A stretch of DNA of 64,000 nucleotides from Iamia majanohamensis (GTDB lineage Bacteria; Actinomycetota; Acidimicrobiia; Acidimicrobiales; Iamiaceae): assembly GCF_028532485.1 (NCBI RefSeq), contig NZ_CP116942.1:930001-994000 (forward strand). The letters run 5' to 3'. The position numbers were made by a program, and so were the translations under genes. The notes beneath the pieces are model-generated. The model was given only the letters and a program-made list of their open reading frames with translations, had not been told where the DNA came from and made no database searches. Below are positions 58,370 through 64,000 of this stretch, in pieces. The stretch's first letter is position 1. Each line of letters begins with the position of its first letter.

Positions 58370-59171
58370 TGGCCTCAGCGCGGTGCTCGACCCTGCGGCC
58401 TACTCGGAAGCGCTGTCGACATCTCTGGGGCTCGCCCTCCTCCTCCGGCTGGTCGGTGGAGGCATCGTCACAGTCGGAGCGCGGGTCAGCATGGTGCACG
58501 CCCACTCGGCCCGAGACCGTCTGCGGGGGGTGTCAGCCGCGCTGCCCATCGGAGCGGGGTCGACCCGCGTGGCCGACCACCCCGCCGACTACTGGGACGA
58601 CCACGACGTGGCGTGGGACCTCGACCGCCACGGACTCCCTGTTGCCCTTGGCTTCGCTCTCCTCCTCGTCTCCCACACCCTCGACGGCCACACCGTCACC
58701 GAGGGGAACCGCTTCCTGACCGGCACGGCATCGGGCCTGCACGTCCTGGCCGCCGCCGTCTGGGCCGGCGGCGTCGCCGCGCTGGCCCTGATCGTGCGGC
58801 GCCGAGCCCGACGGGGCGAGCCCACCCATGCCCTCGTGATGGTCACGCGCTACTCCATCGTCGCCACGATCGCCCTCGTGGCGGTGGCGCTCCTGGGCGC
58901 CTTCCTGGCCATCGTGATCCTGGACAGCCCGAGCGAGCTCTGGACGACGGACTGGGGTCGGTTCCTCATGGCCAAGACCGCGGTGGTCGCGGTGGCGGTC
59001 GGGCTCGGCGCACACAACCACCACGTCGTCGTCCCTGCGCTGGAAGCCTCCGAGGAGGACGAGACGGCCGTCGCTCGGCTCCGGGCCACACTGCGGAACG
59101 AGGTGATCGTCCTGGTGCTGGTCACCGGGCTGACCGCCCTGCTGGTCCGGGCGGCCTCGACGCTCCAGTGA
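58182..59171 (+). CDS. CopD-type copper membrane protein
   Basis: A 329-aa membrane part with eight helices: VGRFVAMGATMVAVGFLV, LLLVSHTLDGHTVTEGNRF, TASGLHVLAAAVWAGGVAAL and MAKTAVVAVAVGLGAHNHHVV, giving the conserved His of CopD. The GTG at 58182 is a conventional start inside what is more likely a continuous CopC-CopD fusion. Expected to move or scavenge copper at the membrane. Confidence 0.8.
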   Translation: MGRFVAMGATMVAVGFLVFALTVMRGTRPELRLLLFWIRRAGLFVVVGTVIDGLGQVIFESGDGLSAVLDPAAYSEALSTSLGLALLLRLVGGGIVTVGARVSMVHAHSARDRLRGVSAALPIGAGSTRVADHPADYWDDHDVAWDLDRHGLPVALGFALLLVSHTLDGHTVTEGNRFLTGTASGLHVLAAAVWAGGVAALALIVRRRARRGEPTHALVMVTRYSIVATIALVAVALLGAFLAIVILDSPSELWTTDWGRFLMAKTAVVAVAVGLGAHNHHVVVPALEASEEDETAVARLRATLRNEVIVLVLVTGLTALLVRAASTLQ

Positions 59172-59251
59172 GGCGGTCCCCTGGTCTCTCGCCCTCGCCG
59201 GAGACCGGGGCGCGCCTCGCTGTAAGGAGGTCCGCACAAGGGCCGCCTAGA

Positions 59252-59268
59252 TCCGACAGCCTGTCGTA
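59252..59268. promoter_or_regulatory. TACGAC-type dyad g
   Basis: TCCGAC-AGCCT-GTCGTA, one mismatch from the TACGAC-N5-GTCGTA dyads at 61941 and 61995, 16 nt upstream of the cytochrome c gene. A TAGGTT box (59271-59276) follows. Confidence 0.55.
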
Positions 59269-59284
59269 GGTAGGTTCGGTCGCC

Positions 59285-59656
59285 GTGCCCCGTCCCCTGG
59301 TCCTCTGCTCCTCGATCCTCCTGGCCGCGACCCTCGCGGCCTGCGGCGGTTCGGATTCGAGCCAGCCGGCATCTGACGGGTCGCCCGACGGGGCCGCTCT
59401 GTACGCGACCAGCTGTGCGTCGTGCCACGGGGCCGACCTCGGCGGCACCGATCGGGGCCCCTCCCACCTGGCGATCACCTACGAGCCGAACCACCACCCC
59501 GACGAGGCCTTCCGAGCCGCGATCCGCAACGGAGCGCCGCAGCACCACTGGAGCTTCGGGCCGATGCCCCCCGTCCAAGGCCTCTCGGACCCGGAGGTCG
59601 AGGCGATCATCTCGTACATCCGGGCTGAACAGGAGCGCCGCGGGTTCGATCCGTAG
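59285..59656 (+). CDS. cytochrome c lipoprotein
   Basis: A 123-aa protein with lipobox TLAACGGSD, heme motif SCASCHGADLGG, axial Met in FGPMPPV and C-terminal helix VEAIISYIRAEQE. A small class I cytochrome c anchored by lipid, likely an electron carrier toward a terminal oxidase. GTG at 59285; promoter region carries a TACGAC dyad. Confidence 0.9.
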   Translation: MPRPLVLCSSILLAATLAACGGSDSSQPASDGSPDGAALYATSCASCHGADLGGTDRGPSHLAITYEPNHHPDEAFRAAIRNGAPQHHWSFGPMPPVQGLSDPEVEAIISYIRAEQERRGFDP

Positions 59657-59774
59657 CGTCCCCGACTCGGACGCAAGGCTCCCGGGGGGCGAGGGAGGCA
59701 GGGGGGATCTCACCGCCGTTGCGGCCACGTGCCCAGGCAGCCCTGGAACCGCCCACACGGCGTACGATCGGCAT

Positions 59775-60134
59775 GTGGCTGAGCGTCGTCCCACCGGCAC
59801 CCTGGAACGCGCGGTCTTGGAGTGCGTCTGGGCTGCACCTGATGGCGCGACCCCCGGCGACGTCCGTGCCGCCCTGGGTGAGGACCTGGCCTACACGACG
59901 GTCATGACCATCCTGCGCCGCCTCTGGCAGAAGGACCTGCTCACGCGCGAGAAGCGCGGCCGCGCCCACCTCTATCGCGCCAAGGTCTCCGAAGCCGAGT
60001 TCGCAGCCTCGGGGATGCACCGAGCGTTGTCCACCGCCACTGACGGTCCGGCGGCGCTGTCGAGGTTCGTCGGGGGTCTGTCGGAAGAGGACGAGCGAGC
60101 CCTGCGACAGATCCTCGAGGAGCTGGACGGGTGA
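59775..60134 (+). CDS. BlaI/MecI-family repressor, copy 3
   Basis: A 119-aa repressor: TGTLERAVLECVWAAP, recognition helix LAYTTVMTILRRLWQKD (almost the same as copy 1) and wing REKRGRAHLYRAK. GTG at 59775 follows TACGAT (59763-59768) by 6 nt, a leaderless arrangement. It overlaps the M56 gene (GTGA). Confidence 0.92.
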   Translation: MAERRPTGTLERAVLECVWAAPDGATPGDVRAALGEDLAYTTVMTILRRLWQKDLLTREKRGRAHLYRAKVSEAEFAASGMHRALSTATDGPAALSRFVGGLSEEDERALRQILEELDG

Positions 60135-61021
60135 GCGCCTCGCTGATCGTGCCCCTGGTGGTGGCACTGTTCGCGGCCGGTGTCCTGGCGGCCCTCCTCC
60201 ACCGGCTCCCCCCCGTCCTGGCCGCGTGGGCCCTGTCGGGCGCCGCGGTCCTCGGCGCCGTCGCGGTGCTGAGCCTGCTGGTGACGATGGTCCTGGAGGT
60301 CCTCCACGGGTTCCCGCCAGGGGCCGGGCCGGCGCTGTGGTGCATGCCGGGGTCGGCGTCGGTCGACCCGGTCACGTCGGTCCTCGGTGTGCTCGCCCTT
60401 GCGTGGATCGGCGTGGCCCTCGTCCGAGTCGGCCGTCGTCGTCGGAGCTACGGCGCGCTCCGAGTCGCTGGAGCCGCTGGTCCGGAGGTCGAGATCCTGG
60501 CGAGCGGTGCGCCGACGGCGTACTGCCTGCCCGGTCGACCAGGGCGCATCGTCGTGTCTCGCAGCATGTTGCGTGCGCTGGGGCCGCAAGAGCGAGAGGT
60601 GCTGTTCGCCCACGAGCGTTCGCACCTCACTCACGGCCATGATCGCTTCATCCACGCCGCCGACCTGGCCTCGGACATCTTCCCCCCACTCGCGCTGCTC
60701 GCGAGCCGGGTCCGCTACGCCACGGAGCGCTGGGCCGACGAGGACGCTGCGGCCGACGTCGGGGATCGCGGCGTCGTCGCCCGTGCGGTGGCCCGTGCCG
60801 CCCTGGCCCAGGGCGATCTCCGCCCGGGGGTTGCGTCGGCTCTCGCCGGCCATGGGGTCCGTCGCCGCGTCGATGCCCTGAGGTGCGATCCCCAACCCCA
60901 TCGGGCGACGGTGATCGCTGCGCTCATCGGCGGGCTCGGATCGGCGGTCCTCCTCGGGAGCTCGACCCTCCAGGTCCACCACCTAGCGGTGGTGGCCGAG
61001 CACGTCTGCCGCCTGGCCTGA
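60131..61021 (+). CDS. M56-family membrane metalloprotease
   Basis: A 296-aa protein: two to three N-terminal helices, zinc protease domain with FAHERSHLTHGHDRF (HExxH) and ATERWADEDAA (third ligand Glu), and a last helix near the C-terminus. It is partner of the overlapping BlaI-type repressor. No sensor domain on the outside, as in the copy at 30115. Confidence 0.9.
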   Translation: MSASLIVPLVVALFAAGVLAALLHRLPPVLAAWALSGAAVLGAVAVLSLLVTMVLEVLHGFPPGAGPALWCMPGSASVDPVTSVLGVLALAWIGVALVRVGRRRRSYGALRVAGAAGPEVEILASGAPTAYCLPGRPGRIVVSRSMLRALGPQEREVLFAHERSHLTHGHDRFIHAADLASDIFPPLALLASRVRYATERWADEDAAADVGDRGVVARAVARAALAQGDLRPGVASALAGHGVRRRVDALRCDPQPHRATVIAALIGGLGSAVLLGSSTLQVHHLAVVAEHVCRLA

Positions 61022-61048
61022 GCCGCGACCGGCCCCCCGCAGGCGTCC

Positions 61049-61930
61049 TCAGCCCCCTTCCCGAGGTTCGGCGCGACCCGGTGGGTTCGCCGGCGTCGAT
61101 CGGACCGTCGAGTCGGATGCTGGGCCTACCGGGCGGCGCGTCCCGGTCCGACTCCGCCAGACCATGAGCGTGGAGCCGACGGTCACCGCGAGCAGCGCCG
61201 TCCACTGGCTCCCGGTCAGGCCGAGGCGGCGGTCGTCGGCTCGGACGAAGTCGAGGAGGAAGCGGTTGATGCCGTAGAGGACGGCGACGAGGAGTGCCGT
61301 CTGGCCCCGGATGGCGCGCAGGCGGGGGCGGGCCCACAGCACGACGGCGAAGATGGCGAGGCTGGCCAGGAGGTCGTAGGCCGCGGTGAGGTGGACCACC
61401 TGTCCCGGCGGGCACGGAGATCCGACGGTGGCGCCGACATCGACGTCGTCAGGGCAACGGAACCCGAACGGCATCGAGGTCGGGGGGCCGAGGTGGTCAG
61501 CGATGAGGATGTCGCCGATGCGGCCGACCGCGACCCCGAGGGGCAGCCACGGGGCGGCCACGTCGGCCAAGCCGACGAAGTCCAAGCCGTCGCGCCGACA
61601 GGACCACCATGCTGCCAGCACCCCGCCGGTCAGCCCACCCAGGAGGCTGATGCCGCCCTCCCAGACCTTGAACCAGTCGAGCACCGAGCCGTACTGGTCG
61701 AGGTGGTTGAGCACGTACACCACACGGGCGCCCACGATGGCGGCGACCGCGGCGCGGGTCAGCATCGCGAAGATCGGCTCGTCATCGATGCCCCGGGCCC
61801 GTGTCTCACGCAGGAAGAACCAGGCGCCGACGAGGAAGCCGACCGCGGTGAAGATCCCGTGGGGCGACACCCCGAGGGGCCCTATGCCGATGCGGACGAT
61901 GGGTTCGTAGGTCAGGGCGCTCCAGAACAC
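61049..61930 (-). CDS. lgt: prolipoprotein diacylglyceryl transferase family protein
   Basis: A 293-aa, seven-helix membrane enzyme that transfers diacylglycerol to the lipobox cysteine. GVSPHGIFTAVGFLVG, GARVVYVLNHLDQY, GGLTGGVLAAW and the signature region GVAVGRIGDILIADHLG are recognisable; the usual GRxGN is GRIGD. GTG start at 61930 is 6 nt after a TAGGTT box, which overlaps a TACGAC dyad. It could be the island's own Lgt, matching the LspA at 12104. Confidence 0.85.
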   Translation of the reverse strand: MFWSALTYEPIVRIGIGPLGVSPHGIFTAVGFLVGAWFFLRETRARGIDDEPIFAMLTRAAVAAIVGARVVYVLNHLDQYGSVLDWFKVWEGGISLLGGLTGGVLAAWWSCRRDGLDFVGLADVAAPWLPLGVAVGRIGDILIADHLGPPTSMPFGFRCPDDVDVGATVGSPCPPGQVVHLTAAYDLLASLAIFAVVLWARPRLRAIRGQTALLVAVLYGINRFLLDFVRADDRRLGLTGSQWTALLAVTVGSTLMVWRSRTGTRRPVGPASDSTVRSTPANPPGRAEPREGG

Positions 61931-61940
61931 GTCAGCAACC

Positions 61941-61957
61941 TACGACACGGCGTCGTA
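61941..61957. promoter_or_regulatory. TACGAC-type dyad e, lgt side
   Basis: TACGAC-ACGGC-GTCGTA, perfect 6-bp arms, 10 nt upstream of lgt. On the minus strand its last TA is the TA of the TAGGTT -10 box. Confidence 0.7.
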
Positions 61958-61994
61958 GCCCGGTCCGTCGCGCCTCCGCTCCGATCCCCGCAAC

Positions 61995-62011
61995 TACGAC
62001 GCCGTGTCGTA
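61995..62011. promoter_or_regulatory. TACGAC-type dyad f, DUF2752 side
   Basis: TACGAC-GCCGT-GTCGTA, the exact reverse complement of dyad e, centre 54 bp away. Its last TA begins the TACTGT -10 box (62010-62015), which ends 6 nt before the ATG at 62022. Confidence 0.7.
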
Positions 62012-62021
62012 CTGTGGGCCG

Positions 62022-62471
62022 ATGGCCGAGGTCGTGAGCACGCGAGCTGGTGGAGCAAGGGTCGTGGCGGTCGAACCGAGCGACAACGCTCGGTGGCTGG
62101 TTGCGCTGGCCGGCCTGGCAGTGGTCGGCGGTCTTTGGCTCCGCGTGGCTGGGCTGCCCGGGGTCGACCTGCACGGGCCGCTGCACCAGATGGGGATCAT
62201 GTCGCCGACGTGCGGCGGCACGCGCGCGACCTACCTCCTCGTGCGGGGTGACCTCCTCGGCGCCTGGTCCTGGAACCCGCTCGTCCCCCTGCTCGCCGTC
62301 GGGTTCGTGGCCGCGGTGGCCCGGTTCGTGGTCGGCTGCCTCTCGGGCCGATGGCTGAACCTGCACCTGCCCCGGCGGGTCTGGGTCGGCGCCCTCGTCA
62401 TCGGCTTCGCGCTGTTGGAGATCAACCAGCAGATCCAGGCTGATCGCCTGATCAACGTCATCCCCACCTGA
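62022..62471 (+). CDS. DUF2752 membrane protein
   Basis: A 149-aa protein with three helices and the DUF2752 signature MSPTCGGTRATYLLVRGD followed by WNPLVPLL. The C-terminus is LEINQQIQADRLINVIPT. Family function unknown. Here it leads an operon with a cupredoxin and a rhodanese lipoprotein. A homolog's last 32 codons survive at 43814-43913. Leaderless promoter with dyad f. One-base overlap with a possible upstream ATG of the next gene. Confidence 0.88.
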   Translation: MAEVVSTRAGGARVVAVEPSDNARWLVALAGLAVVGGLWLRVAGLPGVDLHGPLHQMGIMSPTCGGTRATYLLVRGDLLGAWSWNPLVPLLAVGFVAAVARFVVGCLSGRWLNLHLPRRVWVGALVIGFALLEINQQIQADRLINVIPT

Positions 62472-62503
62472 TGCCGCATCAGGCTGTCGACAAGGAGCAT
62501 CCG

Positions 62504-62959
62504 TTGTCTGTCCCTCCCCGCATCCTGTCCCTAGCCCTCGCCGGGCTGCTCGTGACGGCCGCCGCATGTGGCTCGGACGAGCCCAGCGGGGCGCCGGCCG
62601 ACGGGACCGAGCGCACGGTCGAGGTGAAGATGGTCGACATCGCGTACGAGCCCACAGCCGTCGAGGTGGCGGCTGGCGAGACCGTCCGCTTCGTCTTCAC
62701 GAACGACGGGGCGGTCGCCCACGATGCCTTCATCGGCGACGAGGCGGCCCAGGCCGATCACGAGTCGGAGATGAGGAGCATGGACGACATGGACTCCGGG
62801 GAGATGGACCACAGCGGCGAGGACGACGGCATCACGGTGCAGCCGGGCGAGACCGGCGAGCTCACCTACACCTTCGCCGAGAACGGCCCCCTCCTCATCG
62901 GGTGCCACGAACCCGACCACTACGAGGCCGGCATGGTGATCGAGGTCGACGTCACGTGA
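62504..62959 (+). CDS. cupredoxin lipoprotein with Met/His-rich loop
   Basis: A 151-aa exported protein. TTG at 62504 is the start because AAGGAG lies 6 nt upstream and a signal peptide with lipobox (VTAAACGSD) follows directly; an ATG at 62471 would add a hydrophilic extension. The cupredoxin core has ligands His (VAHDAF) and Cys/His/Met (GCHEPDHYEAGM). A loop rich in Met, His and Asp (MRSMDDMDSGEMDHSGE) between them looks like an extra copper-binding insertion. Confidence 0.88.
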   Translation: MSVPPRILSLALAGLLVTAAACGSDEPSGAPADGTERTVEVKMVDIAYEPTAVEVAAGETVRFVFTNDGAVAHDAFIGDEAAQADHESEMRSMDDMDSGEMDHSGEDDGITVQPGETGELTYTFAENGPLLIGCHEPDHYEAGMVIEVDVT

Positions 62960-63420
62960 AAATGCGTCTCCGGCAGGGAGCGCTCGTGGTGGTGGCGGTG
63001 CTGGCCGCAGCGTGCGGGAGCGCCGACGATCCCGACGCCGCGGCGACCGACACACCCTCGGCCTCGACCTCGACCACGGTCGGCGACCGCGCTGTGCTGC
63101 TCGCCCCGACGGAGTTCTCGGAGTACCTCGAGGCGACCCCGACCGCGCCACTGGTGAACGTCCACGTCCCCTACGAGGGCCACCTCGCAGGTACCGACGA
63201 CTTCGTCCCCTTCGACGAGATCGCCGAGTGGGACGGCCTCCCAGAGGACCGCTCGGCCCCGATCGCGCTCTACTGCCGGTCGGGGAACATGTCTGCTGAG
63301 GCGGCCGAGGCGCTCGGCGCGATGGGCTACGAGGAGGTCATCGATCTCGAGGGCGGCATGAACGCCTGGACCGACGCGGGCTACGAGCTGCTCACCGAAC
63401 CCCCGCCGTCGGCGCGCTGA
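62956..63420 (+). CDS. rhodanese-domain lipoprotein
   Basis: A 154-aa exported protein: lipobox VLAAACGSAD, then a single rhodanese fold with active-site loop LYCRSGNMSAEAA (Cys) and ending GGMNAWTDAGY. Extracytoplasmic rhodaneses handle sulfane sulfur or act as thiol carriers. GTG at 62956 overlaps the cupredoxin stop (GTGA); ATG 62962 is an alternative. Confidence 0.9.
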   Translation: MKMRLRQGALVVVAVLAAACGSADDPDAAATDTPSASTSTTVGDRAVLLAPTEFSEYLEATPTAPLVNVHVPYEGHLAGTDDFVPFDEIAEWDGLPEDRSAPIALYCRSGNMSAEAAEALGAMGYEEVIDLEGGMNAWTDAGYELLTEPPPSAR

Positions 63421-63428
63421 AGAGACCC

Positions 63429-64000
63429 GTGGTCGGGTCGACACCCCACAGGCTCCTGCGCAACGGGTGGGCCGACCGACGCTTGCTCGCGCTGTCGTCT
63501 GTGCTCGTCGTGCTCGTCGCCTGTGCCGGATCCAGCGAACCGCAAGACTCAGGGCCTGATGACACTGATGACGTGGTGCACGTCCACGAGGTGCTCGTCC
63601 GAGACGACGACACCGCTCTGGTCGCAACGCACCGGGGGCTGCGTCGCGTGGTCGACGGCGAGCTCGTGCCGGTCGGCGCTCGGAGCCACGACCTGATGGC
63701 GGCGACCCTCGACGACGGGGAGATCCTGGCGTCCGGCCACCCCGATCTGCGCGACCCCGATCTCATCGTCGAGGGGCGGCCTCCGTTGCTCGGCGTGGTG
63801 GCGAGCGATGATGGCGAGGAGTGGACGGCCCGATCCCTGCTCGGTGAGGCCGACTTCCACGAGCTCGTGGTCGTCGGAGACCGGCTCTTCGGTGCGGATT
63901 TCACCGCAGGTGCGGTGCGGGTGAGCGAGGACGGTGGTCGGACCTGGGCTTCTCGGGCTGGCGATGTGCAGCTGGTTGCGCTGGCCGTCGATCCCGACGA
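63429..64000 (+). CDS. Asp-box (BNR) lipoprotein, 3' end cut by the window
   Basis: GTG at 63429, 9 nt after the rhodanese stop. The open frame runs off the right edge (190 codons seen). Signal peptide with lipobox (VVLVACAGSS), then propeller-like repeats including VVASDDGEEWTARSLL and VRVSEDGGRTWASRAG and, at the edge, LVALAVDPD. Same type as the protein at 37672-38622. Its C-terminus is not visible. Confidence 0.75.
   Translation, partial: MVGSTPHRLLRNGWADRRLLALSSVLVVLVACAGSSEPQDSGPDDTDDVVHVHEVLVRDDDTALVATHRGLRRVVDGELVPVGARSHDLMAATLDDGEILASGHPDLRDPDLIVEGRPPLLGVVASDDGEEWTARSLLGEADFHELVVVGDRLFGADFTAGAVRVSEDGGRTWASRAGDVQLVALAVDPD

Noticed and set aside
1-64000. tRNA, rRNA, riboswitch or CRISPR features
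   Set aside because: Read for CCA-ended cloverleafs, rRNA-like segments, known riboswitch cores and regular repeat-spacer arrays; none could be supported.

Overview
The window is GC-rich, densely packed, and uses many GTG starts, 1-10 nt stop/start overlaps and apparently leaderless promoters (a TANNNT box 6-9 nt before the start codon). Gene content (DUF3105, DUF305, CsoR, caa3-type CtaG, DsbA/VKOR pairs, BlaI/M56 pairs) points to an actinobacterium. Acidimicrobiia is my best guess, from memory of family distributions rather than a search. No rRNA, tRNA or CRISPR was seen. A large SNF2-type helicase at the left edge, an IS3-family element, two truncated genes and three to four frameshifted reading frames suggest a mobile or recently rearranged segment.

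Layout. 1-3.4 kb: helicase of the kind carried by conjugative elements, plus a hypothetical gene. 3.6-12.6 kb: divalent-metal module (ArsR + CDF exporter, CaCA exchanger, methyltransferase/reductase pair, AraC + sterol-desaturase-like hydroxylase, CmtR-like sensor + APC-motif P-type ATPase + LspA). 12.7-16.5 kb: two paralogous four-helix membrane proteins around DUF3105, two DUF305 proteins and a small membrane protein. 16.6-22.6 kb: copper delivery and oxidase assembly (CPBP protease, heme-less cytochrome-like peptide, SCO, PCu(A)C, DsbA, VKOR, lipoprotein, cupredoxin, CtaG). 22.6-27 kb: CadC-like sensor, CDF, cyclase with a YHS tail, diiron-type protein, a second CDF-like membrane protein, methyltransferase. 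27-30 kb: M23/DUF4214 protein and a SAM methyltransferase. 30-39.9 kb: BlaI/M56 pair, CcdA + two TlpA thioredoxins, CopC-CopD fusion, a second BlaI, DUF305, DUF2933 and small membrane proteins, an Asp-box protein, an alpha/beta hydrolase. 39.9-43.7 kb: CsoR-CopA-MFS. 43.8-46.3 kb: IS3 scar with broken genes. 46.3-49.4 kb: CopZ, a 57-aa peptide and CopA opposite a second CsoR, with tandem operators. 49.5-57.6 kb: an operon coding only the membrane arm of complex I plus a cluster-less NuoB/NuoD-like protein. 57.7-64 kb: CopC/CopD split at a poly-G tract, cytochrome c lipoprotein, third BlaI + M56, Lgt, DUF2752, cupredoxin, rhodanese and an Asp-box lipoprotein.

How it works together (inference). 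Cu(I) is exported by two CsoR-controlled P-type ATPases and handled outside the membrane by cupredoxins, PCu(A)C, DUF305 and CopC/CopD proteins. Most of these are lipoproteins, and the island brings its own Lgt and LspA. DsbA/VKOR and CcdA/TlpA would keep copper-ligating cysteines in the right redox state, and SCO and CtaG link this to cytochrome oxidase assembly. Zn/Cd/Pb-type ions are handled by ArsR-family sensors with CDF and P-type exporters. Recurrent TACNAC dyads upstream of several of these genes suggest a BlaI-type regulon sensed through M56 metalloproteases. The most unusual element is the stripped complex I operon, which keeps the ion-pumping residues but lacks every Fe-S, flavin and quinone-reducing subunit.
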